From GCA-2794515 sp033763335 (GTDB lineage: Bacteria > Chloroflexota > Anaerolineae > Aggregatilineales > Phototrophicaceae), in contig JANRKU010000010.1 in the NCBI GenBank assembly GCA_033763335.1, forward strand, positions 1-64,000: a DNA stretch of 64,000 nt, given 5' to 3'. Positions 32,649 to 41,526 of this stretch are shown piece after piece. Made by a program: the position numbers and the translations under genes. The first letter of the stretch is position 1; every line of letters starts with the position of its first letter. The notes beneath the pieces were generated by a model. It had not been told where the DNA came from, did not search any database, and saw nothing but the letters and a program-made list of their open reading frames with translations.

Positions 32649-33397
32649 GCGCCCAAACCATACTCGAAAGCATGTATGACGGACGCACGTTGGTCTTTGG
32701 GCATCGTGGGGCGAGTGCTTATGCCCCTATGAATACCATCCCCGCCTTTGAATTGGCGCATCAACAAGGGGCAGATGGGATTGAATTGGATGTGCATCGG
32801 ACAAAAGATGGCGAGGTTGTGGTATTACACGATTTTTCTGTGGATGGCACAACTAACGGGACGGGTGAAATCAGCGATATGACATTAGCCCAACTCAAAA
32901 AATTGGATGCAGGGTCATGGTTTAGCCCATCGTTTGTGAATACTCATATTCCTACCCTAGAAGAGGTGTTTTTGGCGGTGGGGCGATTTTTATTCATCAA
33001 TATCGAGATTAAATCCCGAGCCATCGAGAGTGATGGCTTAGAAGGATTGGTCGCAACCCTCATACACAAATATGGCATGACAGAACGGGTGATTGTGTCA
33101 TCATTTAACCCATATGTCCTCTTGCGTTTTCGGGGAATTTTTGCTGATGTGCCATTGGGGTATCTGACCGCACCTAATGAGATTATTCCAGCACCAGAGG
33201 GGTTAGCATTTGAGGCACATCATCCATATCAGGCAATATTAGACGAAACCACCATTGCTCACTACAAATCACAAGCCAATTTTATCAATACATGGACGGT
33301 CAATGACCCTGTGCGGGCTATTGAATTAGCTAAAATGGGCATAAATGGGCTTATTACCGATAAACCAGATGAGATTTTACGGGCGTTGGGCAGATGA
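32645..33397 (+). CDS. Glycerophosphodiester phosphodiesterase family protein
   Basis: A 250-residue TIM-barrel GDPD that hydrolyses glycerophosphodiesters to glycerol-3-phosphate and an alcohol. FGHRGASAYAP, GIELDVHRTKDGEVVVLHDFSVDGTTNGTG and NIEIKS supply the His, Glu/Asp metal ligands and second His of the family. The normally conserved PENT is PMNT here, replacing one acidic residue. WTVNDP..AIELAKMGINGLITDKP near the end is typical. It is translationally coupled to the Rieske gene upstream and the methyltransferase downstream (4-nt overlaps). Confidence 0.92.
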   Translation: MSAQTILESMYDGRTLVFGHRGASAYAPMNTIPAFELAHQQGADGIELDVHRTKDGEVVVLHDFSVDGTTNGTGEISDMTLAQLKKLDAGSWFSPSFVNTHIPTLEEVFLAVGRFLFINIEIKSRAIESDGLEGLVATLIHKYGMTERVIVSSFNPYVLLRFRGIFADVPLGYLTAPNEIIPAPEGLAFEAHHPYQAILDETTIAHYKSQANFINTWTVNDPVRAIELAKMGINGLITDKPDEILRALGR

Positions 33398-34044
33398 AGG
33401 TATGGGATAAAACAATTCAATTTGCTTTTCGGCTGTTTTATAACGAAATGGCATTCACCTATGATATGGTGAGCAAAGCCGTTTCATTGGGTGATTGGCG
33501 AGCATGGCAACGGGCTGTGTTTGAGTTTTTGCCACCACCATCTGAAACAGGGATTTTGTTGGAATTGGCGCATGGCACAGGTAATTTGCAAGAAGATTTA
33601 TATACACGGGGATTTCAGTCTATCGGGCTAGATTTATCGGTGCAGATGGGCAAAATTACCCTAAAAAAATTGACTAAATTGGGCATATCACCGCGCCTTA
33701 TCCGCGCAAGTGGCATGTCGCTCCCGTTTGCGGATGGGCAATTTGCATATGCGGTTTGTACGTTTCCAACAGCCTTTATTTTTGACCCCAAAACCCTCAC
33801 TGAATTGCATCGTGTAATGAAAGTAGATGGGCAGGTCATCATTGTGTTGGACGGCGAATTAATGCGCCAAAATATTCAAACCCGCTTGGTTGATGCTGTC
33901 TATACAGTGGCAAATCACCGCACACCGAGCGATATTGAAAAACGGGTTAATGACCGCGTTTTGGGGTATGGATTTAGCCCCACATGGCACAAAGTTCCCT
34001 ATAAAAATAGTCGTAGTTCGGTTTTAATCTTAAAAAGGGACTAG
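33394..34044 (+). CDS. Class I SAM-dependent methyltransferase
   Basis: 216 residues. The SAM-binding motif I is LLELAHGTGNL with the acidic residue of motif II in SIGLDLSVQM. SLPFADGQFAYAVCTFPTAFI matches the motif IV region of UbiE-like methyltransferases, and ELHRVMKVDGQVIIV the later motifs. A C-terminal extension has no hydrophobic anchor. The start codon overlaps the GDPD gene by 4 nt. The substrate is unknown. Confidence 0.88.
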   Translation: MKVWDKTIQFAFRLFYNEMAFTYDMVSKAVSLGDWRAWQRAVFEFLPPPSETGILLELAHGTGNLQEDLYTRGFQSIGLDLSVQMGKITLKKLTKLGISPRLIRASGMSLPFADGQFAYAVCTFPTAFIFDPKTLTELHRVMKVDGQVIIVLDGELMRQNIQTRLVDAVYTVANHRTPSDIEKRVNDRVLGYGFSPTWHKVPYKNSRSSVLILKRD

Positions 34045-34081
34045 AAATTTTTTTGAATATCGCTTATTATATTTTCTATAT

Positions 34082-34156
34082 GGTGGGTGTAGCTCAATTG
34101 GTTAGAGTGCCTGGCTGTGAACCAGGAGGTTGTGGGTTCAAGACCCATCACTCACC
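34082..34156 (+). tRNA. tRNA-His (anticodon GTG)
   Basis: A 75-nt cloverleaf. The acceptor stem GTGGGTG (34083-34089) pairs with CACTCAC (34149-34155). The extra G at 34082 faces C at 34156, the G-1:C73 identity element of tRNA-His. The anticodon stem CCTGG with CCAGG encloses CTGTGAA, with GTG at the centre. The T-arm is GTGGG TTCAAGA CCCAT. CCA is not encoded. Confidence 0.96.
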
Positions 34157-34161
34157 CTAAC

Positions 34162-34192
34162 AAAAAAATCGCTAATTTTAGCGATTTTTTTG
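34162..34192. terminator. Terminator after tRNA-His
   Basis: ATCGCTAA pairs with TTAGCGAT, flanked by A7 and T7 runs, so it can terminate both the tRNA and the convergent SRPBCC gene. Confidence 0.92.
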
Positions 34193-34199
34193 TTTTATA

Positions 34200-35345
34200 T
34201 CAGGGTTTACGCACCTTGACCATATTTCTACGGAGTAAAATACGTCTGCCAATCCGCCCATCGGACATATTCACAACAGGTTCTTGCGGTGTATTTGCTG
34301 GTGGCGGTGGTGGGGTGGGGATAAATGCTTCAACAGCAGAGGCTTGAACTGCCATCATTTGTTGGGTTTCACTTGGCTTTGGCATCCCAAAAATATCAAA
34401 AATACTCAATTGCGAGGTATCGAGTGAGGTTGGCTCATTGATACGTGGCAATTCATAGGGATTCTTTTCTGGCGCTGGGGTTAGTGCAGTAACTTCAACC
34501 GTGGGTTTTTCTGGGATAGTTGATAGTGATGTGACCTCAACGGTGGATTTTTCATAAATAGGTGTTGGCGCTGGTGGGATGACTTCTGCTGGCTTGGGAA
34601 TTGTCATGGCGGTATCGGCATCTACCCCTGACAAGAAATCGGGTTCTTTGGTTTGCTCAGATACGGTTGTGCGAATTTCTGTGGCATTAAAGGTCACATC
34701 GGTTTGAACCTCATCCTTTTCCATCGAGATAGCAAGCCGTTGCTTGGTATCATCTTCTGCAATGGGGGGTTCTGTGAATAAAGATTGACCAGATTCATCA
34801 AATGGCTTATCACTAAAAACCATTGGGTGACGGGGTTTATATTGGGCGCGTGCTTCTGCATCGGGGGCATCTTGCATCAAAGATTTGGGCGTAAATGGCA
34901 CAACCCCCTTTGATTTATTGACTTGTTTATAAAGCATTTGCAGACTATCAATAATATTGCCTTCAATGCCTCGTTTAACGCGAACAGCATTACGCATCCC
35001 ACTCAAAAATCCTGTTAGGGTATATTCAAATGTCCATTGGACAATTGTCCCTTCTGGTGTTTCTTGTAGGCGGATAATACCCGCATTAGTCGCGTAAGGT
35101 GCGCCATTAACGATGGTATAGCGATAACCAACACGCTCGTACCAATTGGTAATCTCTATCACATAATCGCGCCCGCCTTCGTTGGTATGTCGCCAACGTG
35201 CGCCACGCCCTTGTTTATAGGATGTGAGAAAGGCAATGCTACGACAATCTGCCAACCATAAGGCATTATTCTCAATATTGCTCACAAACTGCCAGACATT
35301 TTCTACAGCCGTGGGAATGAGGATGCTATGCTCAAGAATACTCAT
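34200..35345 (-). CDS. SRPBCC (START-like) domain protein with long C-terminal region
   Basis: 381 residues from ATG 35345 (the in-frame TTG at 35348 is less likely). Residues 1 to about 150 form a polyketide-cyclase/START-like lipid-binding fold: EHSILIPTAVENVWQFVSNIENNALW, then GTIVQWTFEYTLTGFLSGM. The remaining about 230 residues are low-complexity, Pro/Glu/Thr-rich and probably disordered, with repeated units like STIPEKPTVEVT, and a short basic end RRILLRRNMVKVRKP. The ligand is unknown. It is divergent from a small membrane protein gene with about 100 bp between them. Confidence 0.8.
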   Translation of the reverse strand: MSILEHSILIPTAVENVWQFVSNIENNALWLADCRSIAFLTSYKQGRGARWRHTNEGGRDYVIEITNWYERVGYRYTIVNGAPYATNAGIIRLQETPEGTIVQWTFEYTLTGFLSGMRNAVRVKRGIEGNIIDSLQMLYKQVNKSKGVVPFTPKSLMQDAPDAEARAQYKPRHPMVFSDKPFDESGQSLFTEPPIAEDDTKQRLAISMEKDEVQTDVTFNATEIRTTVSEQTKEPDFLSGVDADTAMTIPKPAEVIPPAPTPIYEKSTVEVTSLSTIPEKPTVEVTALTPAPEKNPYELPRINEPTSLDTSQLSIFDIFGMPKPSETQQMMAVQASAVEAFIPTPPPPPANTPQEPVVNMSDGRIGRRILLRRNMVKVRKP

Positions 35346-35441
35346 CAAAAATTTACTCGCTTTAAGACGTGTTCAAAACGCAAGTTTGTGTTAAACTTCA
35401 CCTCATTGCATTATAGCACATTACATCGGACGGAAAAACAC

Positions 35442-35720
35442 TTGCCAACACCAACTATAACACTTGGATTCATTATCGCCACATTACTTGGCGCTTCTTT
35501 TCATTTGGTGTTGGGTGGAGATGTCCGTCGTTTGGCATTATTTTTGCTGTCAAGCTGGGTAGGATTTGGCATGGGACATTTAGGCGGGGTGTTGCTTAAT
35601 TTCCGGTTATTGAATATTGGGGCATTACATATTTTACCTGCCTTGTTTGGGGCAATTACCTTACTTGTTTTTGCCCATATCCTCTCATCACGGCGCAAGG
35701 ATAAGCGCCCAACCCGTTAA
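35442..35720 (+). CDS. Small membrane protein, unknown function
   Basis: About 92 residues from the TTG at 35442. The open frame extends upstream to 35328, but that part overlaps the SRPBCC gene and is rich in basic and polar residues, so I exclude it. Three hydrophobic helices are visible: TLGFIIATLLGASFHLVLGG, LALFLLSSWVGFGMGHLGGVLL and IGALHILPALFGAITLLVF. The end is basic (SSRRKDKRPTR), presumably cytoplasmic. It is followed by two genes for membrane-associated proteins in the same direction. No family recognised. Confidence 0.65.
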   Translation: MPTPTITLGFIIATLLGASFHLVLGGDVRRLALFLLSSWVGFGMGHLGGVLLNFRLLNIGALHILPALFGAITLLVFAHILSSRRKDKRPTR

Positions 35721-35730
35721 GGTGCGTTCT

Positions 35731-36243
35731 ATGAGTCAAGACAAAGTATCAGAAAAACAACTTCCAGAAGGAAAAGTGGCAGAAGAGGAAAAAAAGCCAT
35801 TTTCGCTTGTTAAATTTATCCTCATTGTCAGCATCCCACCCATCATTTTTGTCATCGTCCTTTTTGTTGGTGGGTTAATTATTGCGCTCACCACAGACCC
35901 AGAACAAAGCGCCCCTCGCATTGGCATGATTCGAGATATTTTTATCATCATTCTCGCTTTCGAGTTCATCCTTGTTATTTTGGCATTGGTGGCACTTATT
36001 TTGCAAGTTGCACGACTCATGGCAACGGTACAAGATGAGATTAAGCCACTCATTGAGACTACCAAAGAAACCCTCGAAACTGCCAAAGAAACCGCCCAAT
36101 TTGTGGGTAAAAATGTCACCAGCCCAATTGTTGGCGCACAAGCCTTTTTTGCGGGATTATTTGTGTTTTTACGCGATATAGGTGGTATTCGCAGAGCTAT
36201 ACGCAAAACACCACCAGCCAAAGGGGGAAAAGATGGAAAATAA
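35731..36243 (+). CDS. Membrane protein with two hydrophobic helices, unknown function
   Basis: 170 residues from ATG 35731 (AAGGTG upstream); the longer open frame to 35617 overlaps the preceding gene and is rejected. A charged N-terminus precedes helix 1 (about 24-48, FILIVSIPPIIFVIVLFVGGLII). Helix 2 (about 68-95) leads into an amphipathic segment with EIKPLIETTKETLETAKETAQF, a heptad-like repeat common in small stalk-forming membrane proteins. The end is basic and Gly-rich. The next gene starts inside its 3' end (11-nt overlap). No firm family. Confidence 0.7.
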   Translation: MSQDKVSEKQLPEGKVAEEEKKPFSLVKFILIVSIPPIIFVIVLFVGGLIIALTTDPEQSAPRIGMIRDIFIIILAFEFILVILALVALILQVARLMATVQDEIKPLIETTKETLETAKETAQFVGKNVTSPIVGAQAFFAGLFVFLRDIGGIRRAIRKTPPAKGGKDGK

Positions 36244-36427
36244 CAAATTTTTCTCCGGGTTCATTATTGGTTCAGTGATAGGCGCTATTTATGGGTTATT
36301 CAAGGGACCCCGAATTGCCCTACGCAATAAAAATAAAGAGGGTGTCATCGGCATTTTGCCCGCCGATACCGTTCAAAGTAGTATTGAGGCGGGCAAAAAA
36401 TTGGCAAAAGACCGCCTCAAAAATTAG
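36233..36427 (+). CDS. YtxH-like small membrane protein
   Basis: 64 residues from ATG 36233, preceded by GGGGGAAAAG inside the end of the upstream gene. The FFSGFIIGSVIGAIYGLFKGP segment, a glycine-rich helix followed by a positively charged region and an amphipathic helix, resembles the YtxH family of small general-stress-type membrane proteins. It is coupled to the preceding membrane protein. It converges with nnr, with the two stop codons overlapping by 4 nt. Confidence 0.65.
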   Translation: MENNKFFSGFIIGSVIGAIYGLFKGPRIALRNKNKEGVIGILPADTVQSSIEAGKKLAKDRLKN

Positions 36428-38139
36428 CTATTACTGATTTGACCTAGTGCCATCGGCACACAGTCTAAAATATCGCTGGCAATCACGCCACGCCCGTCAT
36501 GATGACGCGCGTAAGCGATTTCACCTGCCAGCCCATGACTATAACCGCCGATAAGTGTTGCATGGAATGGGGTTGCCCCTTGTGCCAACAGACCAACGAT
36601 TAACCCCGCCAAAATATCACCTGTCCCTGCGGTGGCTAATGCGTCATTCTTGAATGGCAAAATATATAAATTTCCTTCTGGGAGTGCAATCACGGTATGC
36701 GCCCCTTTTAGGAGGATAATCACCCGCCATTCTCGCGCTTTTTGCAATGCCAATTCCCAACGATTGGCTTGAACCTCTGTGGTACTTATCCCACACAACC
36801 GCGCCATTTCTCCCGGGTGGGGTGTGATAATACTATAGGGGGGTAATAATTTCCACCAGTTATCCATTGTTGCCAAAATATTGAGCGCATCGGCATCCAC
36901 TACCACATTGGGGGCATTGAGCCGATTGGCATCTTTCCCCAATAAATGGCGCATAAGCGGGTTAACGCCACTCATATTAGATTGTTCGGGATAAAGTCCT
37001 TCATGCGTGAAAAATCCCGTGACAAATTTTTCTGTGGCGGGTGATTGTCCAAGTCCGGGTCCAAGGAGAAGCGACTCGTACATGCCGACTTTTCTCAATA
37101 TAGGCAACACTGCTTCTGCGGACACCATCCCGTCATCATGAGATAAGGGCAACCATGTCGCCTCTGGCAAATTTCCTGCTAATATCGCTACGGTGGGGGA
37201 GGGTGTCGCAACGGTCACAATGCCTGCACCAGCCCGATATGCACCTAACGCCGATAGTCGCATCGCCCCGATATAATTGGCACTCCCGCCGATGATTAAT
37301 GCCTTGCCAAATGTGCCTTTATTACTCTCTGAGGGGCGCTGTGGCAATGCAGATTTGACCATTTGCGTGGTAACAAACTCTATTGTCCCTTCTTTCATTT
37401 CTGGGAGGGTATTAGCGATATTTAGAGGGGCAATAATCAGTTCTCCGACATAAGTGGTAGCAGGATATTTGACCAACCCTATTTTAGGGGCAATAAAGGT
37501 AATGGTGACATCGGCGGGGAGAATATTTTCATCCGCTTCGCCTGTATCACAATTCACCCCACTCGGACAATCTACTGCCAAGACACGCGGACTATGTTGT
37601 TTGGGCAAAAATGGCGTTGTGGGATTCGTTGGTGCTATCATGGGCGGATTCGCCAATTCGATGCGCCGTTCCCGAATCGCTTGTCTTGTGAGTCGCACAA
37701 TGCGCCCCAATTCCCCGTCCAATGGACTGCGCCCTCCAATCCCTAGTAAGGCATCTATGACCAAATCGGCGCTGGCAACCATATGGCGCAAGACACGCCC
37801 ATCGTGGTCATCTTCGGCGTATGCCATAAAAAATCCACGTCCTAATAAAGTCTGATAGGGGGGATATGATTCATCGAGCCGTTTGAGCAGATAAAATCGC
37901 ACATCAAAATCGCCATCTTCTGTCAAATATTTGCCTGCAACCAAGCCATCACCGCCATTATTACCCCTACCAACTAAAATGGTGATACGTGGTTTTTCGA
38001 GGATGGCTTTTAGCATATACATGGCATATCGCGCTGTAGCATATCCCGCGCTATCCATCATTTGGGCATATGATAACCCTTCGGCATCGGCACGGGCTTC
38101 GATGCGCCGTGTTTGTTCGACTGTAATGAGCTTGACCAT
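36424..38139 (-). CDS. nnr: Bifunctional NAD(P)HX epimerase / ADP-dependent dehydratase
   Basis: 571 residues from ATG 38139. The N-terminal YjeF_N domain (about 1-230, VEQTRRIEARADAEGLSYAQMM, GRGNNGGDGLVAGKYL, DALLGIGGR) epimerises damaged, hydrated NAD(P)H. The C-terminal carbohydrate-kinase-like domain (about 260-565, KGTFGKALIIGGSANYIGAMRLSALGAYRAG, ITPHPGEMARL, AGTGDILAGLIVGLLAQG) dehydrates it using ADP or ATP. This fused repair enzyme is widespread. A Pro-rich insert (NPPMIAPTNPTTPFLP) interrupts the epimerase domain. An unrelated polyprenyl synthase gene lies upstream, separated by a strong terminator. Confidence 0.94.
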   Translation of the reverse strand: MVKLITVEQTRRIEARADAEGLSYAQMMDSAGYATARYAMYMLKAILEKPRITILVGRGNNGGDGLVAGKYLTEDGDFDVRFYLLKRLDESYPPYQTLLGRGFFMAYAEDDHDGRVLRHMVASADLVIDALLGIGGRSPLDGELGRIVRLTRQAIRERRIELANPPMIAPTNPTTPFLPKQHSPRVLAVDCPSGVNCDTGEADENILPADVTITFIAPKIGLVKYPATTYVGELIIAPLNIANTLPEMKEGTIEFVTTQMVKSALPQRPSESNKGTFGKALIIGGSANYIGAMRLSALGAYRAGAGIVTVATPSPTVAILAGNLPEATWLPLSHDDGMVSAEAVLPILRKVGMYESLLLGPGLGQSPATEKFVTGFFTHEGLYPEQSNMSGVNPLMRHLLGKDANRLNAPNVVVDADALNILATMDNWWKLLPPYSIITPHPGEMARLCGISTTEVQANRWELALQKAREWRVIILLKGAHTVIALPEGNLYILPFKNDALATAGTGDILAGLIVGLLAQGATPFHATLIGGYSHGLAGEIAYARHHDGRGVIASDILDCVPMALGQISNS

Positions 38140-38159
38140 GTGATTTATCCCATAAACAA

Positions 38160-38190
38160 AACATCCGCTACTCAAATCGTAGCGGATGTT
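38160..38190 (-). terminator. Terminator of the polyprenyl synthase gene
   Basis: AACATCCGCTAC (38160-38171) and GTAGCGGATGTT (38179-38190) form a perfect 12-bp stem. On the minus strand it is followed by TTGTTT. Confidence 0.88.
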
Positions 38191-38214
38191 GGGTAATCAT
38201 GCCAGTTGTATTCG

Positions 38215-39162
38215 TTAGAATTGACGCTCAATCACCACTCTAGCGAGGTCAATGAGGGCTTCTTTGGCAGGGGAATCGGGCAATATGGATATTGAAGCAA
38301 TGCCCCATTCCACAAATTGTTCAGATTGAATACGCGCTTCTTTGAGGCGTTCACCTTCCATCAATTTGCGTTTGACATCGTTCATCACATCATCATCTTG
38401 AACAGATGTAAACCCTTTGCCTTGTTCTTTGTCTAAATGCGCTGTCTTGCCCAATTGAGCTTCATCACCAATGACATCCAAAATATCATCCACAATCTGA
38501 AATGCCATGCCGATGTTATAGCCGTATTGGGCGAGGGCTTCCACATACGATTCTGGGGCATCGCTCAATTTTGCGCCAAGCATTGCCCCTGCGCGAAATA
38601 ATTCGGCAGTTTTGAGCGCAATAATGCGAAAATAAATATCGCTGGTGAGGGTATTATTTTTCACGGCGGCGGCTTGAAGCGTTTCGCCTTCGACCAATGC
38701 GATGGCGGCACGCGCAAACAAAATATTCAAATCACCATAGGGAGACATGAGTTCATAGACTTTGGTGAATAAAAAATCGCCTGTGAGCAGGGCAAATGTG
38801 CGACCCCAAAGCGCATTAACTGATGGGCGACCCCGACGAACAACCCCATGGTCGTTGATGTCATCATGAACAACGCTGGCAGTATGAACCAATTCGATAG
38901 CCGCAGCAGGTGGCACAGCATAATCAATATCGGTGCCACCTGTAGCAATATAACTGAGCAACACGATTTTTGGGCGAATCCGCTTTCCACCCGAATCTAT
39001 AATGTGCCGACTTGCATCCCGTAAAACATCAATATCACTGTTAACTACATCGAGCATGGACTTCTCAACTGCTTTAACAGCCTCATTCAAATCGAAATCC
39101 GATGTTACGAAATGATTGTTTAGATGTACATTACCCACTGGAGTTGTTATTTGAGAGGTCAT
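38215..39162 (-). CDS. Polyprenyl (E)-diphosphate synthase
   Basis: A 315-residue trans-prenyltransferase that chains isopentenyl diphosphate into a long isoprenoid. The first Asp-rich motif is VHDDINDHG and the second is FQIVDDILDVIGD. GGKRIRPKIVLLSYIATGG and the RRGRPSVNALWG segment are standard. GKTAHLDKEQGKGFTSVQ follows the second motif. Residues just before the first motif (ELVHTASV) are small, which usually allows a long chain, so a quinone side-chain or polyprenyl carrier synthase fits. This would suit the complex I subunits encoded upstream, though chain length cannot be fixed. Confidence 0.92.
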   Translation of the reverse strand: MTSQITTPVGNVHLNNHFVTSDFDLNEAVKAVEKSMLDVVNSDIDVLRDASRHIIDSGGKRIRPKIVLLSYIATGGTDIDYAVPPAAAIELVHTASVVHDDINDHGVVRRGRPSVNALWGRTFALLTGDFLFTKVYELMSPYGDLNILFARAAIALVEGETLQAAAVKNNTLTSDIYFRIIALKTAELFRAGAMLGAKLSDAPESYVEALAQYGYNIGMAFQIVDDILDVIGDEAQLGKTAHLDKEQGKGFTSVQDDDVMNDVKRKLMEGERLKEARIQSEQFVEWGIASISILPDSPAKEALIDLARVVIERQF

Positions 39163-39303
39163 CTCACCTTGCCTTATCTGTAAAAATGACTAACGCATCA
39201 GAACTTTTATTTTGTTTATTTTAATTGTGATATTCAGAACTAACTAAATATTGAATATATTCTACCATGAATTGGGAGCAAAGCAAATTAATAAAGATAA
39301 AAT

Positions 39304-40125
39304 TTACTCATTTTCGGTGATAGAAGCGATAGGTAAATCGAACCAAAATTTACTTCCCTTATTTTCTTCACTTTCAACAAAAATTTGCACATCATGACGG
39401 TCTAAAATGAGCCTTACGATAGCTAGTCCGATGCCCATGCCACCATATTGGCGGGTTGATGAAAAATCTATTTGATAAAAACTATCGAATATTTTGTCTA
39501 TTTTATCTTTTGGAATCCCGATGCCACAATCTTCAACTGTGATTCTGACATGCTTATCGTGTGTAGCTACCCGTATAAACACCTCTTTTTCGCTAAATTT
39601 GAGGGCATTATCGAGGAGCAATTGTAACACGATAGATATGCCCTGTTTATCGGCAAAAACAGGCGGAATATTGCCTTCTGGTACAAATAAGATGCGCCCA
39701 ATATCCTTCTGAAATTCCCAGATACGCCCCAAATTGCGTTTGGCATATTCAACGGCATCACGCACAATGACATGTCCACGCGATACCTGTGAACTCGCGC
39801 TCAATAAGCTAATATTTTTAACCAAAATTTCAAGCCGTGTTGTCGCTTGTTTGGCATACCGCACCAATTCACTTTGTTTATCGTTGGTCTCGGTATCATC
39901 TAGCATCCAAATAGCAGATTTGAGATGCAATAAGGGTGTTTTGAGTTCATGCGATACATTGCGAACAATAGCATCTTTTAGGATTTCGTTTTCGTTGTTA
40001 AATCGCTGTTGTTTTTGTAATTGCAATTTGAGTGCATTAACCTCATCTTCCAATTCGAGATTTCGCTCAATAAGGCGTTTTATCCAACGAAATTGATTTA
40101 GTGTATATTGCAAAATAGGATACAT
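39304..40125 (-). CDS. Soluble sensor histidine kinase
   Basis: 273 residues, no transmembrane segment. The N-terminus is a coiled coil (about 15-45, LIERNLELEDEVNALKLQLQKQ). The HisKA motif is IVRNVSHELKTPLLHLKSAI with the phospho-acceptor His present. The catalytic domain has VLQLLLDNALKFSE (N-box), VEDCGIGIPKDKIDKIFDSFYQ (G1/F) and YGGMGIGLAIVRLI (G2). With no sensor domain and no neighbouring response regulator, it is an orphan kinase. It contrasts with the 1016-residue homologue at 18.5-21.5 kb, which lacks the His. Confidence 0.92.
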   Translation of the reverse strand: MYPILQYTLNQFRWIKRLIERNLELEDEVNALKLQLQKQQRFNNENEILKDAIVRNVSHELKTPLLHLKSAIWMLDDTETNDKQSELVRYAKQATTRLEILVKNISLLSASSQVSRGHVIVRDAVEYAKRNLGRIWEFQKDIGRILFVPEGNIPPVFADKQGISIVLQLLLDNALKFSEKEVFIRVATHDKHVRITVEDCGIGIPKDKIDKIFDSFYQIDFSSTRQYGGMGIGLAIVRLILDRHDVQIFVESEENKGSKFWFDLPIASITENE

Positions 40126-40235
40126 ACCGACTCATGACATTTATTAACCGACCATGACGCTATGTTAACATATTCTGAGTCGTCAATACACGCGATTACA
40201 AGATGTGTTGTAAAACTCAAACCTATCTCTATCCT

Positions 40236-41153
40236 CTAATGGCACTTTTGCAATGTTTGACACAATTGATTAAGGTGCAAACGGTCATGTTGAGCCGTAA
40301 AATGTGCCATCTCTAAAAACGTAGTCGGACCAAAAATGCTGTGACGGGCAACACGCTCCCATGCGGTTGAGGGCAAGGTATTGAGCCATTCTAATGTCTT
40401 TTTGCGTGTCATATAAAATAAATCTACCAATGCCTGCTCATCTAATTTGCATTGCGGGGTAGGGGCGGATGTGTTTTCTGATAAAAACGGATTATCTTGC
40501 GCCAGAATTTTTTCTAGGCGTGTGCGTTGGACTGTCTCTTCGCTTTCGAGCAGATGACACACTATTTGATAGGCAGACCATTCTTGTGGATAGGGGTGTT
40601 GATGCCAAAATTCTGGTTTGACGTTTTGCAACAAACCACGCAATGCACCCATATTGCCAATTAGTTGTGGGGCTATCATGCTGGGTGTGAGCAAAATGGG
40701 GTCATAGCAATTTGCCCAATCCTCATAAGTGAGCAAGTAAATCAGGTCTGACCATACTCCAAAACGGGTAGTTAATGACGATGATGCGTTCACACACAAA
40801 TGATAGCCATTTATCCCTATTTGGTGTCCTGCCACAATATCGGCATTGACGGGACTGATGATGAGGGCTTCATTGGGTTCAATACCCACACGCGCTAAAA
40901 TTTCGGCAAAAAAAGCAGGGTTGGTGCGCTCAAAATGACTGTTCTCATTATGGGTAATGAAGGTATAGTGGGTCATATCGGCTAAAGCGGGATATAAAGA
41001 CAGTTGTTGTTGCACCATCATCGGTGTGTTTTGTGGGTTGGTGAGCAACACGAATGCCAATTTATAAGTGGCAATATGCCCTAAAAAGGGCATAATTGTC
41101 GCTTGGTCTGCTGATAGCAATGCAGTTTCATCACACAAAAAGGCTTTAATCAT
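40236..41153 (-). CDS. HAD-like and DinB-like domain fusion
   Basis: 305 residues. Residues 1 to about 135 follow a HAD-phosphatase outline: FLCDETALLSADQATIMPFLGHI, LLTNPQNT, and IISPVNADIVAGHQIGINGYHLC, which matches the family ...GD...DI.GA...G end. However, the first motif is D-E-T and not DxD, so catalysis is doubtful. Residues about 165-300 are a DinB-like four-helix bundle: EWSAYQIVCHLLESEE and HFTAQHDRLHLNQL carry the three putative metal-binding histidines. I do not know this fusion. It overlaps the small Cys-rich protein gene by 8 nt and probably forms an operon with it and the DinG-type helicase. Confidence 0.7.
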   Translation of the reverse strand: MIKAFLCDETALLSADQATIMPFLGHIATYKLAFVLLTNPQNTPMMVQQQLSLYPALADMTHYTFITHNENSHFERTNPAFFAEILARVGIEPNEALIISPVNADIVAGHQIGINGYHLCVNASSSLTTRFGVWSDLIYLLTYEDWANCYDPILLTPSMIAPQLIGNMGALRGLLQNVKPEFWHQHPYPQEWSAYQIVCHLLESEETVQRTRLEKILAQDNPFLSENTSAPTPQCKLDEQALVDLFYMTRKKTLEWLNTLPSTAWERVARHSIFGPTTFLEMAHFTAQHDRLHLNQLCQTLQKCH

Positions 41154-41526
41154 GTGTATCGTCTATCTGCTCAAGAGCTTGCCGAAATAAATCTAATGCG
41201 GGACGATTTTCTGCACATTGAGGACACCCAACAATGGGGTTCTCGATGGGAATTTTATGCCGAGCGCAATAGGCTTCGAGTTTGATGTGTCGCCCAAATC
41301 CCAAAAACCGATTTTGAATCGTCAGGGTTAGTTCTAAATAAGGGCTGGCATTGGCATGAAGAATCTCTGGCACAGGGCAGGTAGTACAATCTTTGACATG
41401 CCATTTCAACGAATTGAGATTCTGTTTGACCAACCGACATTCTTGGACTTCACGTCCACGATGAAAATCTTGATAGTAGTATTTACACTCTTTGCCCGCA
41501 GGTGTACGCATAATACAATACCTCAC
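41146..41526 (-). CDS. Cys-rich conserved protein, probable metal binder
   Basis: A 126-residue protein with nine cysteines: CKYYYQ, ECRLV, DCTTCPVPE, AYCARH and GCPQC among others, plus nearby histidines. DCTTCP and GCPQC look like zinc-knuckle elements. I cannot name the family. It overlaps the DinG-type gene upstream by 4 nt and the HAD-DinB gene downstream by 8 nt, so the three genes are translated as a unit. Its role may be tied to nucleic-acid repair through that context. Confidence 0.7.
   Translation of the reverse strand: MRYCIMRTPAGKECKYYYQDFHRGREVQECRLVKQNLNSLKWHVKDCTTCPVPEILHANASPYLELTLTIQNRFLGFGRHIKLEAYCARHKIPIENPIVGCPQCAENRPALDLFRQALEQIDDTHD

Noticed and set aside
35328..35441. 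N-terminal extension of the 92-residue membrane protein
   Set aside because: The segment is basic, unlike a membrane protein N-terminus, and overlaps the divergent SRPBCC gene; TTG 35442 fits better.
35617..35730. N-terminal extension of the two-helix membrane protein gene
   Set aside because: It overlaps the preceding membrane-protein gene and encodes unlikely sequence; the ATG at 35731 has a ribosome-binding site.
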